From positions 1 to 64,000 of the forward strand of contig NZ_JAPSLI010000007.1 of assembly GCF_031180975.1 (NCBI RefSeq): DNA of 64,000 nt. Direction: 5' to 3'. Positions 46,682 to 54,429 of this stretch are shown piece by piece. The position numbers and the translations under genes are program-made. How positions within the stretch are numbered: the first letter of the stretch is position 1; every line of letters begins with the position of its first letter. The stretch comes from Microbacterium sp. (GTDB lineage Bacteria > Actinomycetota > Actinomycetes > Actinomycetales > Microbacteriaceae). The notes below the pieces were generated by a model. That model had not been told where the DNA came from, did not search any database, and worked only from the letters and a program-made list of their open reading frames with translations.

Positions 46682-48337
46682 ATGTCACCCACCACCTCGC
46701 GCCGGCTCCTCGGCGCACTCGCGCTCGGCGTCGCCGGCGCGCTCTCCCTCGCAGCGTGCGCGGGCGGTCCGCCGCCGAAGCCGGCGACCACCGACGGAAA
46801 CGGCTACGAGCTGACCACCTGGACGCCGAAGCCCACCGCCGAAGTCGACACGATCTCGTGGAATGTGTTCCAGGGCGAGCCGTGGACGCTGAACCCGTTC
46901 ACCTCCGCCGACTACGCCCCGAACATGATCAACTCCAACATGTGCGAGACGCTGCTGCGTCAGACGCCGGAGTTCGAGATCGAGCCCAACCTCGCCGAAT
47001 CGTTCGAGAACCCCGACCCGCTCACCTGGGTCTACACGCTGCGGGACGACGTCACGTTCTGGGACGGCTCGCCGATGACCGCCGAGGACGTCGCGGCGAC
47101 CATGAACCACAGCCTGACCGACCCGACCTCGTTCCAGCACTACCTGTTCAGCACGGTGGAGTCGATCACCGTGACCGGGCCGCTCGAGGTCACCGTCAAG
47201 ATGAAGACGCCGAACTACCTGTTCCACGACCAGCTGGCCAGCTACGCCGGCGTCGTCATGCAGAAGAAGTTCATCGAGGCGCACCCCGACGACATCGGCA
47301 CCCCCACCGGCGGGCTGATGTGCACGGGTCCGTTCCAGTTCGAGGAGTGGAAGCAGGGTGACTCGATCACCCTGACCCGCTACGACGGCTACTGGAACAA
47401 GGAGCTGATGCCCAAGACCAAGCAGCTGAAGTTCACCTTCCTCACCGACAACACCGCGATCACCTCCGCGCTGCTCTCCGGTGAGATCGACGGCACGTAC
47501 GCGCCGCCGGCGGCATCCATCGGCCAGCTGCGCAAGAGCGACGAGGGCACCCTCTCGTTCGGTCCCGCCCCGCTCGTGGTGTCGCTGTTCTACCCGAACC
47601 CGGAGGGCGCCATGAGCGACCCGGCCATCCGCAAGGCGCTGCAGGCCGCGATCGACTGGAAGGGCATCGCGGAACAGGCGTTCGGCGGCGTCGGCGGACC
47701 GGCCGCGCTGCAGACCGCGGACGCCTCGTTCGGTTTCGCGAAGGAAGAGCTCGACGCCCTCGCCGAGGAGTACGCCACCACCGGCGAGCCGGACATCGAG
47801 ACGGCGAAGAAGGAGCTGGAGGCGGCAACCCCGGAGGCGCTCGCCAAGACGATCACGATGGTGGTCCCCGAGCAGGCCGAGACCCAGCAGCTCGGTGTGG
47901 CGGTGCAGGATGCCGCGGAGAAGCTCGGCCTCGACTTCGACCTGACCGTCGTGCCGGCCGCGACGTACACGAACTACCTGTACGACCCGGCCACCCGCGG
48001 GGCGACCGACATCCTGTACACCACGTTCTGGCCGAACATCCCCGACCCGCTGGACTGGATGATGATCACCGCGGTCACCGGCGGCTCCTTCAACCCGTAC
48101 GGCTACTCCGGCATCGACGAGGGCTTCGCCAAGGCCATCGCCACCGAGGACGAGGACGAGCGGGCGAAGATCACCGCCGACCTCGAGCGGAAGCTGCGCG
48201 AGGACCTGCTGCCGATGACCCCGGGCATCCGCCAGGACAACACGGTGTGGCACAACGACCGCATCACCGGCGCCCCGGCGGCGTTCGACTACACGTTCTA
48301 CCCGTGGGCGGCGCACCTCGGCGGAACCGGCGACTGA
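46682..48337 (+). CDS. ABC transporter substrate-binding lipoprotein (family 5)
   Basis: This 551-residue family 5 solute-binding protein has a lipobox LSLAAC with acylated Cys26 and the family-5 hallmarks LAESFENPDPLTWVYTLRDDV and FWDGSPMTAEDV. It captures peptides, or other ligands of this family, outside the cell. ATG 46682 lies 35 bp after DppF with AGGAGCC upstream. A strong terminator follows. With the YtcJ-like hydrolase across the promoter, an amide or peptide-like ligand is plausible. Confidence 0.95.
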   Translation: MSPTTSRRLLGALALGVAGALSLAACAGGPPPKPATTDGNGYELTTWTPKPTAEVDTISWNVFQGEPWTLNPFTSADYAPNMINSNMCETLLRQTPEFEIEPNLAESFENPDPLTWVYTLRDDVTFWDGSPMTAEDVAATMNHSLTDPTSFQHYLFSTVESITVTGPLEVTVKMKTPNYLFHDQLASYAGVVMQKKFIEAHPDDIGTPTGGLMCTGPFQFEEWKQGDSITLTRYDGYWNKELMPKTKQLKFTFLTDNTAITSALLSGEIDGTYAPPAASIGQLRKSDEGTLSFGPAPLVVSLFYPNPEGAMSDPAIRKALQAAIDWKGIAEQAFGGVGGPAALQTADASFGFAKEELDALAEEYATTGEPDIETAKKELEAATPEALAKTITMVVPEQAETQQLGVAVQDAAEKLGLDFDLTVVPAATYTNYLYDPATRGATDILYTTFWPNIPDPLDWMMITAVTGGSFNPYGYSGIDEGFAKAIATEDEDERAKITADLERKLREDLLPMTPGIRQDNTVWHNDRITGAPAAFDYTFYPWAAHLGGTGD

Positions 48338-48348
48338 GCGCACACACT

Positions 48349-48385
48349 GGAAGGGAGGTCGCCCCGTGTGGGCGGCCTCCCTTTC
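48349..48385 (+). terminator. Terminator behind the ABC transporter operon
   Basis: GGAAGGGAGGTCGCC (48349-48363) and GGCGGCCTCCCTTTC (48371-48385) form a long GC-rich stem, followed by TCTGTTCTC. It lies 11 bp after the lipoprotein stop. Confidence 0.85.
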
Positions 48386-48426
48386 TCTGTTCTCCCGCGG
48401 CATCGGCCGCGCCGGACGCCCTGGGG

Positions 48427-48717
48427 TCAGCGCCCGGCGCGGGAGTCGCCGAGCTCCTCGCGCAGCCCCGCGTTCTCGTCCTCGAGGTCGAGCACCCGGC
48501 GGATGCCGGCGATGTTGATGCCCTCGTCACGCAGGTCGGTCACCCGGCGCAGGCGGGCGATGTCGTCGTCGCTGTAGCGGCGCGTCCCGCCGTCGCTGCG
48601 CGACGGCGTCAGCAGTCCCTTGCTCTCGAACAGGCGCAGCGTGGCCTCGGGCACGCCGGTCAGCTGCGCCGCGACGGCGATCCCGTACACCGGGGTGCTC
48701 GACTCGCGTTCCACCAT
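48427..48717 (-). CDS. MerR/HspR-like regulator
   Basis: This 96-residue protein is a MerR winged helix: VYGIAVAAQLTGVPEATLRLFESKGLLTPSRSDGGTRRYSDDD, cut here as AAQLTGVPEATLRL and GTRRYSDDD, then DEGINIAGIRRVLDLE. This matches the HspR-type repressors that control actinobacterial heat-shock genes. There is no C-terminal ligand domain. ATG 48717 follows CGAGGAAATCTGC; GTG one codon later is an alternative. It is divergent from hsp20, 131 bp away, and probably represses that gene. Confidence 0.88.
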   Translation of the reverse strand: MVERESSTPVYGIAVAAQLTGVPEATLRLFESKGLLTPSRSDGGTRRYSDDDIARLRRVTDLRDEGINIAGIRRVLDLEDENAGLREELGDSRAGR

Positions 48718-48738
48718 GCAGATTTCCTCGCTCAGATC

Positions 48739-48767
48739 TTGAAATTCATCTCGATTTGACCTATAAC
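48739..48767 (+). promoter_or_regulatory. hsp20 promoter with inverted repeat
   Basis: TTGAAA (48739-48744) and TATAAC (48762-48767) are 17 bases apart, a near-consensus housekeeping promoter about 80 bp before hsp20. Part of the same sequence forms an imperfect inverted repeat, TTGAAAT-N8-ATTTGAC, that overlaps the -35 and spacer and could be the binding site of the divergent regulator. Confidence 0.65.
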
Positions 48768-48848
48768 AAATCTACACCCTGGGATGCAGATATGGCATCT
48801 CCCCGACACCGCCCCCACCAGGGGCCCGCACGAAAGGAGAACACACAT

Positions 48849-49271
48849 ATGGCTATGACATTCGATCCGATCAGTCAGCTCGACCGTTTCGCGGCGAGCG
48901 TGCTGGACTCCGTTCGCGCACCGCGCGTCATGCCGGTGGACCTGTTCCGCGACGGCGACCGCTACGTCCTGACAGCCGACCTTCCCGGCATGGACCCGGG
49001 TTCGATCGACGTCGATGTCGACGGTTCGCTGCTGTCCATCCGCGCTCAGCGCACGGGCGACTCCCGCGAGGGGGTCCGCTGGCTCGCACGCGAGCGCAAC
49101 GCCGGTACGTTCCTGCGCCAGTTCACGCTCGGTGACGGCCTGGACGTCGACGGCATCAGCGCCTCGTACGAGAACGGCGTGCTGTCCGTGGTGATTCCGG
49201 TGAGCGAGCGGGCGAAGCCGCGCAAGATCACCGTCGAGTCCTCCGGCAAGCGCGAGGCGATCACCGCCTGA
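48849..49271 (+). CDS. Hsp20-family small heat-shock protein
   Basis: This 140-residue protein has an N-terminal arm (DPISQLDRFAASVLDS), the alpha-crystallin domain with YVLTADLPGMDPGSIDVDV and the C-terminal IxI/V-like anchor in VLSVVIPVSE. It forms oligomers that hold unfolded proteins. ATG 48849 follows AAAGGAGAA. It lies under a near-consensus promoter opposite the HspR-like gene and is followed by a DUF2795 gene 84 bp later. Confidence 0.95.
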   Translation: MAMTFDPISQLDRFAASVLDSVRAPRVMPVDLFRDGDRYVLTADLPGMDPGSIDVDVDGSLLSIRAQRTGDSREGVRWLARERNAGTFLRQFTLGDGLDVDGISASYENGVLSVVIPVSERAKPRKITVESSGKREAITA

Positions 49272-49355
49272 TCCGAAGGTCGCACCGACCGGGGTGGGAC
49301 CGGGCGCCCCCGGCCCCACCCTCTCCCGCCCGCATCGCACTGGAAGGAGAACACG

Positions 49356-49598
49356 ATGGCCCCGTCCCCCACCCTCGATCGCTTCCTCGCCGGTATGGAG
49401 TATCCCGCCACCCGCGACGACCTGCTCCGCGAGGCGGCGCGCGACGGACTCCCCTCGAGCGATGTGCACGCCCTCGCGGCTCTCGCCGACCAGAGCTACG
49501 GCGCGCGCTGGATGGTCCGCCGCGCCCTGGCATCCGCCGACCGTGTCCGCGAGACGGACCCGACGCCGGCCCCGGCAGCGGCATTGGCCGCCGCGTAG
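49356..49598 (+). CDS. DUF2795 small protein
   Basis: This 80-residue protein has the DUF2795 pattern: FLAGMEYPATRDDLLREAARDG followed, in parts, by LAALADQSYG and an Ala/Pro-rich end. Members are common in stress-linked actinobacterial loci and have no assigned activity. ATG 49356 follows a strong AAGGAGAAC. It is read in the same direction as hsp20 and is probably co-transcribed; a hairpin closes the unit at 49614. Confidence 0.85.
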   Translation: MAPSPTLDRFLAGMEYPATRDDLLREAARDGLPSSDVHALAALADQSYGARWMVRRALASADRVRETDPTPAPAAALAAA

Positions 49599-49613
49599 CG
49601 GACACACGAACGT

Positions 49614-49648
49614 GCGCCCCCGCGGGCTCGTCCCGCCCGCGGGGGCGC
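49614..49648 (+). terminator. Hairpin closing the hsp20 unit
   Basis: GCGCCCCCGCGGGC and GCCCGCGGGGGCGC are perfect 14-bp arms with a 7-base loop. It lies 15 bp after the DUF2795 stop and has no T-run. Confidence 0.75.
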
Positions 49649-49699
49649 CAGGGCGTCCGCGCGGGAATGCCGGCGTCGCCGACGCGGTTGCATTCCGCG

Positions 49700-50743
49700 A
49701 TGAGCATCCCCGCGCTTTCCGTCCTCGACCTCGTCCCGGTCCGCACCGGCCAGACCAGCGCTCAGGCGGTGACCGCCTCCCTCGCTCTCGCGCAGCGCGC
49801 CGACGAGCTGGGCCTGCGCCGCTATTGGTTCGCCGAGCACCACAACATGCCCTCGGTGGCATCCACCGCACCGCCGGTGCTGATCGCGGCCGCGGCCTCA
49901 CGCACCCGCCGGATCCGCGTCGGATCCGGCGGCGTCATGCTGCCCAACCACGCCCCGCTCATCGTCGCCGAGCAGTTCGCCGCGCTCGACGCCATCGCCC
50001 CCGGTCGCATCGACCTCGGCATCGGCCGCGCACCCGGCAGCGATCCCGTCATCACGCAGCTGCTGCGCGCCTCCGGCGCCGCCGGCGATGTCGAGCGGTT
50101 CCCCACGCACGTGCAGGACATCGCCCTGATGCTCCGGCCGGAGGGCGCGACCGTGCAGTTCACCTCGGGCGGCGAGTATCAGGTGAGGGCCACGCCGTCG
50201 GCATCCGGCGCTCCCGAGATCTGGCTGCTCGGGTCGAGCGACTACTCCGCGCAGCTCGCCGCCTCGCTCGGGCTGCCGTACGTGTTCGCCAACCACTTCT
50301 CCGGGCACGGTCTCGAGCGTGCCCTGCAGCTGTACCGCCAGGAGTTCCGCCCCAGCGAGACGCTGTCCGAGCCGCGCACCTTCCTCACCGCGAACGTCGT
50401 CGCGGCCGGCACCGCCGAGGAGGCGCACGAACGCGCTCTGCCGCAGCTGCGCATGATGGCTCGGCTGCGCACCGGCCGTCCGCTCACCGCCCTGGAGACG
50501 GTCGAGCAGGCCCGTGACGGGCTGGCCGCGGCGGCGGATGCCGATGAGCAGCGCCTCATCGACGGCATCCGCAGCACCTGGTTCATCGGCGAGACCGCCG
50601 CCGTCGCCGCCGATCTGGCGGCGTTCGCCGACCGCCACGGCGTGGACGAGGTGATGATCTCGCCGGTGGCCGGCGCGTACGCCGACGAGCCGCTGGATGC
50701 CGCACCGGGCCGCGTGCAGACGCTGGAGCAACTCGCCTCCTGA
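49700..50743 (+). CDS. Luciferase-like flavin-dependent oxidoreductase
   Basis: This 347-residue TIM-barrel monooxygenase begins with LSVLDLVPVRTGQ and RYWFAEHHNMPSVASTAP, carries GSGGVMLPNHAPLIVAEQF and IDLGIGRAPGSDP, and ends with VDEVMISPVAG. These are the flavin and substrate blocks of the LLM class, group 1. Such enzymes use reduced FMN from a partner to oxygenate small substrates; none is indicated here. ATG 49700 gives MSIPALSVLDLV. A hairpin at 50752 separates it from the next gene. Confidence 0.93.
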   Translation: MSIPALSVLDLVPVRTGQTSAQAVTASLALAQRADELGLRRYWFAEHHNMPSVASTAPPVLIAAAASRTRRIRVGSGGVMLPNHAPLIVAEQFAALDAIAPGRIDLGIGRAPGSDPVITQLLRASGAAGDVERFPTHVQDIALMLRPEGATVQFTSGGEYQVRATPSASGAPEIWLLGSSDYSAQLAASLGLPYVFANHFSGHGLERALQLYRQEFRPSETLSEPRTFLTANVVAAGTAEEAHERALPQLRMMARLRTGRPLTALETVEQARDGLAAAADADEQRLIDGIRSTWFIGETAAVAADLAAFADRHGVDEVMISPVAGAYADEPLDAAPGRVQTLEQLAS

Positions 50744-50751
50744 GCGCAGAA

Positions 50752-50779
50752 CCGGTGTGGGACACTCATCCCATACCGG
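50752..50779 (+). terminator. Hairpin behind the LLM oxidoreductase
   Basis: CCGGTGTGGGA (50752-50762) and TCCCATACCGG (50769-50779) pair over 10 of 11 bases around a 6-base loop, 8 bp after the stop. Confidence 0.65.
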
Positions 50780-50846
50780 CGCCGCGCCGCCCGTCGTGAC
50801 GGCGACGCGGCGACGGCACCCGATCCCGGCTTCGAAGGAGAAGTCC

Positions 50847-51242
50847 ATGAGCACACCCGATCCGGATGCCGTCGCCGCTGCGGCATCCGCCATCGTCGAG
50901 GCGTTCGCCGCCACCGACACCGACCGCTACTTCGCCGCCTTCGCCCCCGACGCGACGTTCGTGTTCCACACCGAACCGCACCGGCTCGACAGCAGAGCCG
51001 AATACGAGAAGCTCTGGGCCGGGTGGCTCGCCGACGGCTGGCGGGTGACGTCCTGCACCTCGCACGACCAGCATGTCCAGGTGTTCGACGGCGGCGCCGT
51101 GTTCAGCCACACCGTGCACACCTCGGTGCAGACGGCCGACGGCCCGGAGTCGTACCGCGAACGCGAGAGCATCGTGTTCACTGTGGGCGACGACGACGCT
51201 CTCGTCGCGGTGCACGAGCACCTGTCCCCCCTCGGCGGCTGA
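50847..51242 (+). CDS. NTF2-like/SnoaL-type small protein
   Basis: This 131-residue protein is a single cone-shaped NTF2-like domain: AIVEAFAATDTDRYFAAFAPDATFVFHT, in parts AATDTDRYFAAF and PDATFVFHT, then a strand-rich half ending LVAVHEHLSPLGG. Members are either small enzymes or ligand-binding proteins. ATG 50847 follows a strong GAAGGAGAAG. It precedes an NCS1 permease by 33 bp in what looks like a short operon with the cyclase-family gene. Confidence 0.85.
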   Translation: MSTPDPDAVAAAASAIVEAFAATDTDRYFAAFAPDATFVFHTEPHRLDSRAEYEKLWAGWLADGWRVTSCTSHDQHVQVFDGGAVFSHTVHTSVQTADGPESYRERESIVFTVGDDDALVAVHEHLSPLGG

Positions 51243-51275
51243 CCCGAGCCCGCCCTCACCGAAGGAGCCACACCG

Positions 51276-52655
51276 ACGTCGCTCTACTCCCGCCTCGAGC
51301 AGCGGCTCCAGGCGCAATCCGACGCCGCGGGGCCGGTCCGCGGCACCTACTCGACCGGTCGGCTGTTCATGATCTGGCTCGCCGCGAACCTCGTGGTCAC
51401 GACCCTGCTGACCGGCACGCTGTTCATCCCCGACATCCCGTACGGGCTGGTGCTGCTGCTGATCGTGGCGGGCACCGTCGCCGGCGCCGCTGTGCTCGTC
51501 GCGGTGGGCACCATCGGGCGCCGCACCGGCCTGCCGACCATGGCGCTGACCCGCGGACCGTTCGGCACACGCGGCAGCCTGCTGCCGGTCACCGCCAACA
51601 TCGTCATCCTGATGGGGTGGAGCTGGGTGCAGGCGATGCTGGCCGGCCTCGCGCTCGACCACATCGTGCAGACCTTCACCGGCTTCTCCAGCCCGGTGCT
51701 GTTCGCCGTGCTGTGCCAGACCGTCGTGGTGATCCTGGCGATCTTCGGGCACGCCGGAGTCGCACGCGTGGAGCCGTGGTTCGCCGTCGTGATCCTGGCG
51801 ATCGCGGCGTACATCTTCATCGTCGCGTTCACCTCGTTCAGTCCGGCGGACTTCGCCGCGATCGAGCCGACTCCCGAACCGTTCTACTCGGCGGGGCTGG
51901 TGTTCGACGTGGTGCTCGCCACCGCGATCTCCTGGACGGTGCTCGCCGCCGACTTCAACCGGTTCGCCGGCAGCACGCGGGCAAGCATCGTCGGGTCGGG
52001 CGTGGGGTACACGCTGTCCACGGTGATCTCGATGTCGCTGGGCGCGACGGCGATGGCGTACGTGATCCTGCGCGGCGGGGAGGCGATCCCGTTCGATCCG
52101 GTGACGATCATCCAGCCGATCGGCTGGGTGTTCGGCGTCGCGATCTTCCTGTCGGTCATGGCGACCAACACAATGGTCGTCTACGGCATGGTGACCACGA
52201 CGGTGAACGCACTTCCCGGCACGCACATCCGGTTCCTGCCCACCGCCCTCGTGCTCGGGGCCATTTCGATCGTCGGTGCGACGTTCTTCGGGCTGCTGAA
52301 CCAGTTCACGACGTTCCTCGTGACGACCGGCGCGCTCTTCGCCCCGATCTTCGCGATCATGATCGTCGACTACTACGTGATCAAGCGGTCCGCGTACGAC
52401 CACGACATCCTCCGCTCGAGAGGCGGGCGGTACTGGTACACGGGCGGGGTCAACTGGCTCGCCGTCGGCTCCTGGGTGATCGGCGCCGTGCTCGCGTACG
52501 TGTGGGCGTACGTCTGGCCGCTGCCGTTCGGGTCGACCGCTCCGGCGTTCATCGTCACCTTCCTGGTGTATCTGCTGGTGTCGTGGCCGGGCCGCCCGAA
52601 GGACGCGGTCGCCCCGATCGGGAACCTGGCCGAGTCGACCGCGCCGGGAGCCTGA
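51276..52655 (+). CDS. NCS1-family purine/pyrimidine permease, ACG start
   Basis: This protein has about twelve membrane segments with GRLFMIWLAANLVVTTLLTG, GTRGSLLPVTANIVILMGWS-type helix 3 and DYYVIKRSAYDHDILRSRGG, typical of NCS1 nucleobase/cytosine and allantoin carriers. No ATG, GTG or TTG exists between the previous stop (51240) and ATG 51369. ACG 51276 lies at the right spacing from GAAGGAGCC, and the 31 codons after it are well coded (TSLYSRLEQRLQ...). I therefore place the start at ACG, giving 459 residues. The alternative, ATG 51369, has no ribosome site and would drop the N-terminal segment. Confidence 0.85.
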   Translation, partial: TSLYSRLEQRLQAQSDAAGPVRGTYSTGRLFMIWLAANLVVTTLLTGTLFIPDIPYGLVLLLIVAGTVAGAAVLVAVGTIGRRTGLPTMALTRGPFGTRGSLLPVTANIVILMGWSWVQAMLAGLALDHIVQTFTGFSSPVLFAVLCQTVVVILAIFGHAGVARVEPWFAVVILAIAAYIFIVAFTSFSPADFAAIEPTPEPFYSAGLVFDVVLATAISWTVLAADFNRFAGSTRASIVGSGVGYTLSTVISMSLGATAMAYVILRGGEAIPFDPVTIIQPIGWVFGVAIFLSVMATNTMVVYGMVTTTVNALPGTHIRFLPTALVLGAISIVGATFFGLLNQFTTFLVTTGALFAPIFAIMIVDYYVIKRSAYDHDILRSRGGRYWYTGGVNWLAVGSWVIGAVLAYVWAYVWPLPFGSTAPAFIVTFLVYLLVSWPGRPKDAVAPIGNLAESTAPGA

Positions 52656-52659
52656 GCCG

Positions 52660-53298
52660 GTGGCGCTGCGGGACCTGAGCCATCCGATCCGCGACGGCAT
52701 GATGGTGTACCCGGGCGACCCCGCGGTGAGCGTCGGCCCGGCGCTGACGCTGGCCGCGGACGGCGTCGCCGTGGCGCGGATCGGGATGGGCTCGCACACC
52801 GGCACGCACGTCGACGCCCCGGCCCACACCGTGCCGGGCGGTCGCACCATGGCGGACGTCCACCTGGATGAGCTGGTGGGAGACGCCGTCGTGCTGCGCG
52901 TGCCGACGGCCGCGGAGGGTCGGCCGTACGGGTGGGACGAGCTCGTCTGCGAGGGCGGGGTGCCGCCCGAGCTGCCGCCGATCGTGATCATCGACACCGG
53001 GTGGGCGCGGTGGTTCGGCGGGGAGCGCGCCCTGCGGCATCCGTTCCTGCGCCCCGACGCCGTACGCGAGCTGATGCGGCGGGGGATGCGCGTGCTCGGC
53101 GTCGACACGCTGAGTCCGGACCCGACCGATGCGGCGAGCGTCGACTTCCCGGTGCACGAGGTCGTGCTCGGCGGCGACGGCCTGATCGTGGAGAACCTGC
53201 GCGGCCTGGAGGACCTGCCGCCGCGCGTGCGGGTGGGGTTCTTCCCGCTGCGGCTGGACGGCGACGGCGCGCCGGTGCGGGCGGTGGCGTTTCTGTAG
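52660..53298 (+). CDS. Cyclase-family (kynurenine formamidase-like) hydrolase
   Basis: This 212-residue protein has the family signature HTGTHVDAPAHTVPGG (near residues 46-61), metal residues H, D and H within it, and a later DTLSPDP...FPVHEVVL pattern. Known members hydrolyse N-formylkynurenine or cyclic ureides. GTG 52660 lies 4 bp after the permease stop, so the two are co-translated. A permease for nucleobase-like compounds beside a cyclase-type hydrolase suggests uptake and ring or formyl hydrolysis of the same compound, but the substrate is unknown. Confidence 0.9.
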   Translation: MALRDLSHPIRDGMMVYPGDPAVSVGPALTLAADGVAVARIGMGSHTGTHVDAPAHTVPGGRTMADVHLDELVGDAVVLRVPTAAEGRPYGWDELVCEGGVPPELPPIVIIDTGWARWFGGERALRHPFLRPDAVRELMRRGMRVLGVDTLSPDPTDAASVDFPVHEVVLGGDGLIVENLRGLEDLPPRVRVGFFPLRLDGDGAPVRAVAFL

Positions 53299-53395
53299 CG
53301 TCGTTCGTCCTGCACCGCAGAGCGGGTGCGGCGAGTTCTCCCCAGACGCTGGGAACGAGCGGATGCCGGACAGCCGACCCCTTCATGATGGGTCG

Positions 53396-54322
53396 ATGCG
53401 CCACCGCGTCCCGCTGCCCGAGCACCTCGGATCGTCGTTCGTGGTGGCCGACGCGCGGGCGGCCGGGGTGGGACGGTGGCGTAGCAGCACGCCGGATCTG
53501 CATCGTCCGTTCCGCGGGGTGCGTTCGGTGGCGGTGCCGGACACGTTCCTGTCGACGGTGCGCTGCTACCAGCCGCGGATGCTGCCCCACCACCGGTGCG
53601 TGGGCTGGACGGCGATGCGGCTGTGGGGTCTGCCGGGGTGCCGGCGGTGGACCAGCACCGAGCGCGTCGAGATCGCGGTGCCCCGTGATGCGGCGCCCCC
53701 GCGCGGACCGCGCGTGAAGGGCCGTCGCCTCGACGCGGGGCGCGCGCAGACCTGGAAGGTGCACGGCACGCCCACCGTCGACCCGATCGCCGCGCTGTTC
53801 ACCGTCGCCCGTGAACTGACCGTCGACGAGGCGGTCGTCGTGATGGACGCCCTGTTGACCGCAGCGGACAACTACCCGGGGCTGCTTCCCGGGCGGCCTG
53901 CGTTCACGCGAGCACAGCTGGAGAAGCGGCTCGCGCAGTGGCAGAGGTTTCCCGGCTCGGCCACGATCCGCGACGCGTTGCCGCTCGCCCGGGAGAGGGT
54001 CGAATCGCCGAAGGAGACGGAGACCCGGCTGATGCTCGTCCGGGCCGGACTCCCGGAGCCGGTCGTGCAGCACGAGGTGTGGGATGGTGCCCGGCTGATC
54101 GCACGGCCGGACCTGTCGTATCCGGACCTGAAGATCGCCATCGAATACGAGGGGGACGGGCACCGCACCGATCCGGCGCAGTGGCGGCGCGACATCCAGC
54201 GTCAGCGCGACCTCGAGGACCGGGGCTGGATCGTCATCCGTCTGACACAGCGCGACCTCCGCGAGGGGCGGGATTCTCTGCTCGCTCGCGTCCGCGGGGC
54301 GATCGCTTCGCGCACCCGCTGA
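53396..54322 (+). CDS. DUF559 nuclease-fold protein
   Basis: This 308-residue protein has an N-terminal helical region with a short winged-helix-like part and a C-terminal DUF559 domain (Vsr-like PD-(D/E)XK fold) with RPDLSYPDLKIAIEYEGDGHR split here as PDLKIAIEYEGDGHR, then WIVIRLTQRDL. The aspartate and glutamate spacing of the nuclease fold is present. The family is common in Microbacteriaceae, with no proven role. ATG 53396 gives MRHRVPLPEHLGSS; in-frame ATGs upstream exist. It is a single gene downstream of the cyclase operon. Confidence 0.85.
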   Translation: MRHRVPLPEHLGSSFVVADARAAGVGRWRSSTPDLHRPFRGVRSVAVPDTFLSTVRCYQPRMLPHHRCVGWTAMRLWGLPGCRRWTSTERVEIAVPRDAAPPRGPRVKGRRLDAGRAQTWKVHGTPTVDPIAALFTVARELTVDEAVVVMDALLTAADNYPGLLPGRPAFTRAQLEKRLAQWQRFPGSATIRDALPLARERVESPKETETRLMLVRAGLPEPVVQHEVWDGARLIARPDLSYPDLKIAIEYEGDGHRTDPAQWRRDIQRQRDLEDRGWIVIRLTQRDLREGRDSLLARVRGAIASRTR

Positions 54323-54429
54323 GCGCCGCCGCGCCCGGCATCCCGGCATCCAGGCATCCGCTCATGGGAGCCGAACGCAGGCGCGAGCGCCTCCCCACCA
54401 GCCTTACGCTCCCACGCTAAGCCCGCGTT

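Noticed and set aside
48718-48848. HAIR element (CTTGAGT-N7-ACTCAAG) for HspR
   Set aside because: Only an imperfect TTGAAAT-N8-ATTTGAC repeat is present; the defined HAIR sequence is not.
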